Assembly (NCBI RefSeq): GCF_000024225.1
Contig: NC_013203.1
Span: 1,178,001-1,242,000, forward strand
Source of the DNA: Lancefieldella parvula DSM 20469
GTDB lineage: Bacteria > Actinomycetota > Coriobacteriia > Coriobacteriales > Atopobiaceae
Direction of reading: 5' to 3'
DNA length: 64,000 bases
The notes below the pieces were generated by a model. The model did not search any database, was not told the DNA's origin, and saw only the letters and a list, made by a program, of their open reading frames with translations. The translations under genes and the position numbers were made by a program. This document shows, piece by piece, positions 63,590 to 64,000 of the stretch (position 1 is the first letter of the stretch; each line of letters starts with the position of its first letter).

Positions 63590-64000
63590 CTATCCCCAGA
63601 CGCTCTGACCACGATCAACTTTTGCTAGTCGAGCACTCACCTGTTTAACAGCAACAATAAAGACATCAAGCGCTGCATCAAGCTCTTCCAATGTTGGATA
63701 ACTTGGAGCAATTCTGATATTAGTGTCAAAGGGATCCTTGCCACTTGGCCACGTAGCGCCTGCAGGCGTCATGGTAACGCCCAGCTCATGTGCGCGAGAA
63801 ACAATTGCGCGCGCAGAACCAACAGGACCATCAAACGAAACAAAATAGCCACCCTTGGGATGGGACCAGGTTGCAACATCCAAATCTCCCAAACCCTCCT
63901 GCAATTTTCGTTCTACCAACTCAAAACGTGGTCGAAGCAGTTCGGCATGCTTTTGCATGTGAACTTCAATGCCTTGAGCATCTTTGAGAAAACGTACATG
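63590..64000 (-). CDS. Aminotransferase (class I/II fold), C-terminal part only
   Basis: 137 codons at the right edge; the frame is open at 64000, so the start lies outside the window. The visible part (HPKGGYFVSFDGP, NIRIAPSYPTLEELDAALDVF) is the small domain of a PLP aminotransferase, with the conserved carboxylate-binding Arg in NIRIAPS. It is closest to the type Ic aspartate aminotransferase (AspT-like, MocR-related) group. The PLP lysine is not in the window, so activity cannot be judged. Confidence 0.8.
   Translation of the reverse strand, partial: HVRFLKDAQGIEVHMQKHAELLRPRFELVERKLQEGLGDLDVATWSHPKGGYFVSFDGPVGSARAIVSRAHELGVTMTPAGATWPSGKDPFDTNIRIAPSYPTLEELDAALDVFIVAVKQVSARLAKVDRGQSVWG

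Overview
The window reads as chromosomal DNA of a low-to-mid GC actinobacterium of the class Coriobacteriia, most likely an Atopobiaceae member (Lancefieldella/Atopobium-like). This is an inference from the mix of genes: a Firmicutes-like glycogen operon with paired GlgC/GlgD, mannose-family PTS, BceAB/BceRS, T-box control of pheST, together with actinobacterial-style tmk-holB-ricT order and a Tat system. No rRNA, tRNA, CRISPR array, phage or transposase was found. About four fifths of the genes lie on the minus strand.

Layout. 1-1590: truncated ABC exporter-fold protein (-). 1.9-4.6 kb: DUF4342 membrane protein and an OmpR-type two-component pair (+). 4.7-16.4 kb: six-gene glycogen operon (-), glgB-glgP-glgC-glgD-glgA, then a fused alpha-amylase/4-alpha-glucanotransferase. 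16.7-22.6 kb: GldA-like dehydrogenase, zinc phospholipase C-like protein, pheT and pheS behind a T-box leader (-). 22.6-25.3 kb: ZnuABC-type zinc uptake (-). 25.6-26.7 kb: DUF421/DUF3290 pair (-). 26.7-35.7 kb: amino-sugar locus, with a mannose-family PTS (IIA-YajC-IIB-IIC-IID), GntR regulator, AgaS and NagA on the minus strand and a PfkB kinase plus class II aldolase divergently on the plus strand. Together these give every step expected for GalNAc uptake and breakdown via tagatose phosphates.

35.8-42 kb: ilvE, DUF488, murI, an FKBP-type isomerase, a Tat-signal coiled-coil peptidase, a nucleoid-associated protein and a glucose-type EIIA. 42.1-47.9 kb: a BceAB transporter and BceRS sensor pair, with a two-domain GNAT gene between them on the opposite strand. 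47.9-51.5 kb: tatD-ksgA-metG. 51.5-52.3 kb: a small orphan patch of unrecognised genes. 52.3-64 kb: rsmI, a GH5-like protein lacking its nucleophile, queD-ricT-holB-tmk, topA, tatC-tatA/B, a STAS protein, a TPR protein and a truncated aminotransferase.

The most unusual signal is not a gene. The nonamer GGCGAGAA(A/G) occurs at 23 sites found by hand, about equally on both strands and in all three reading frames inside genes. It also forms the arms of a terminator and one arm of another intergenic inverted repeat. That pattern resembles DNA-uptake-type or other genome-signature repeats and is not explained by coding.
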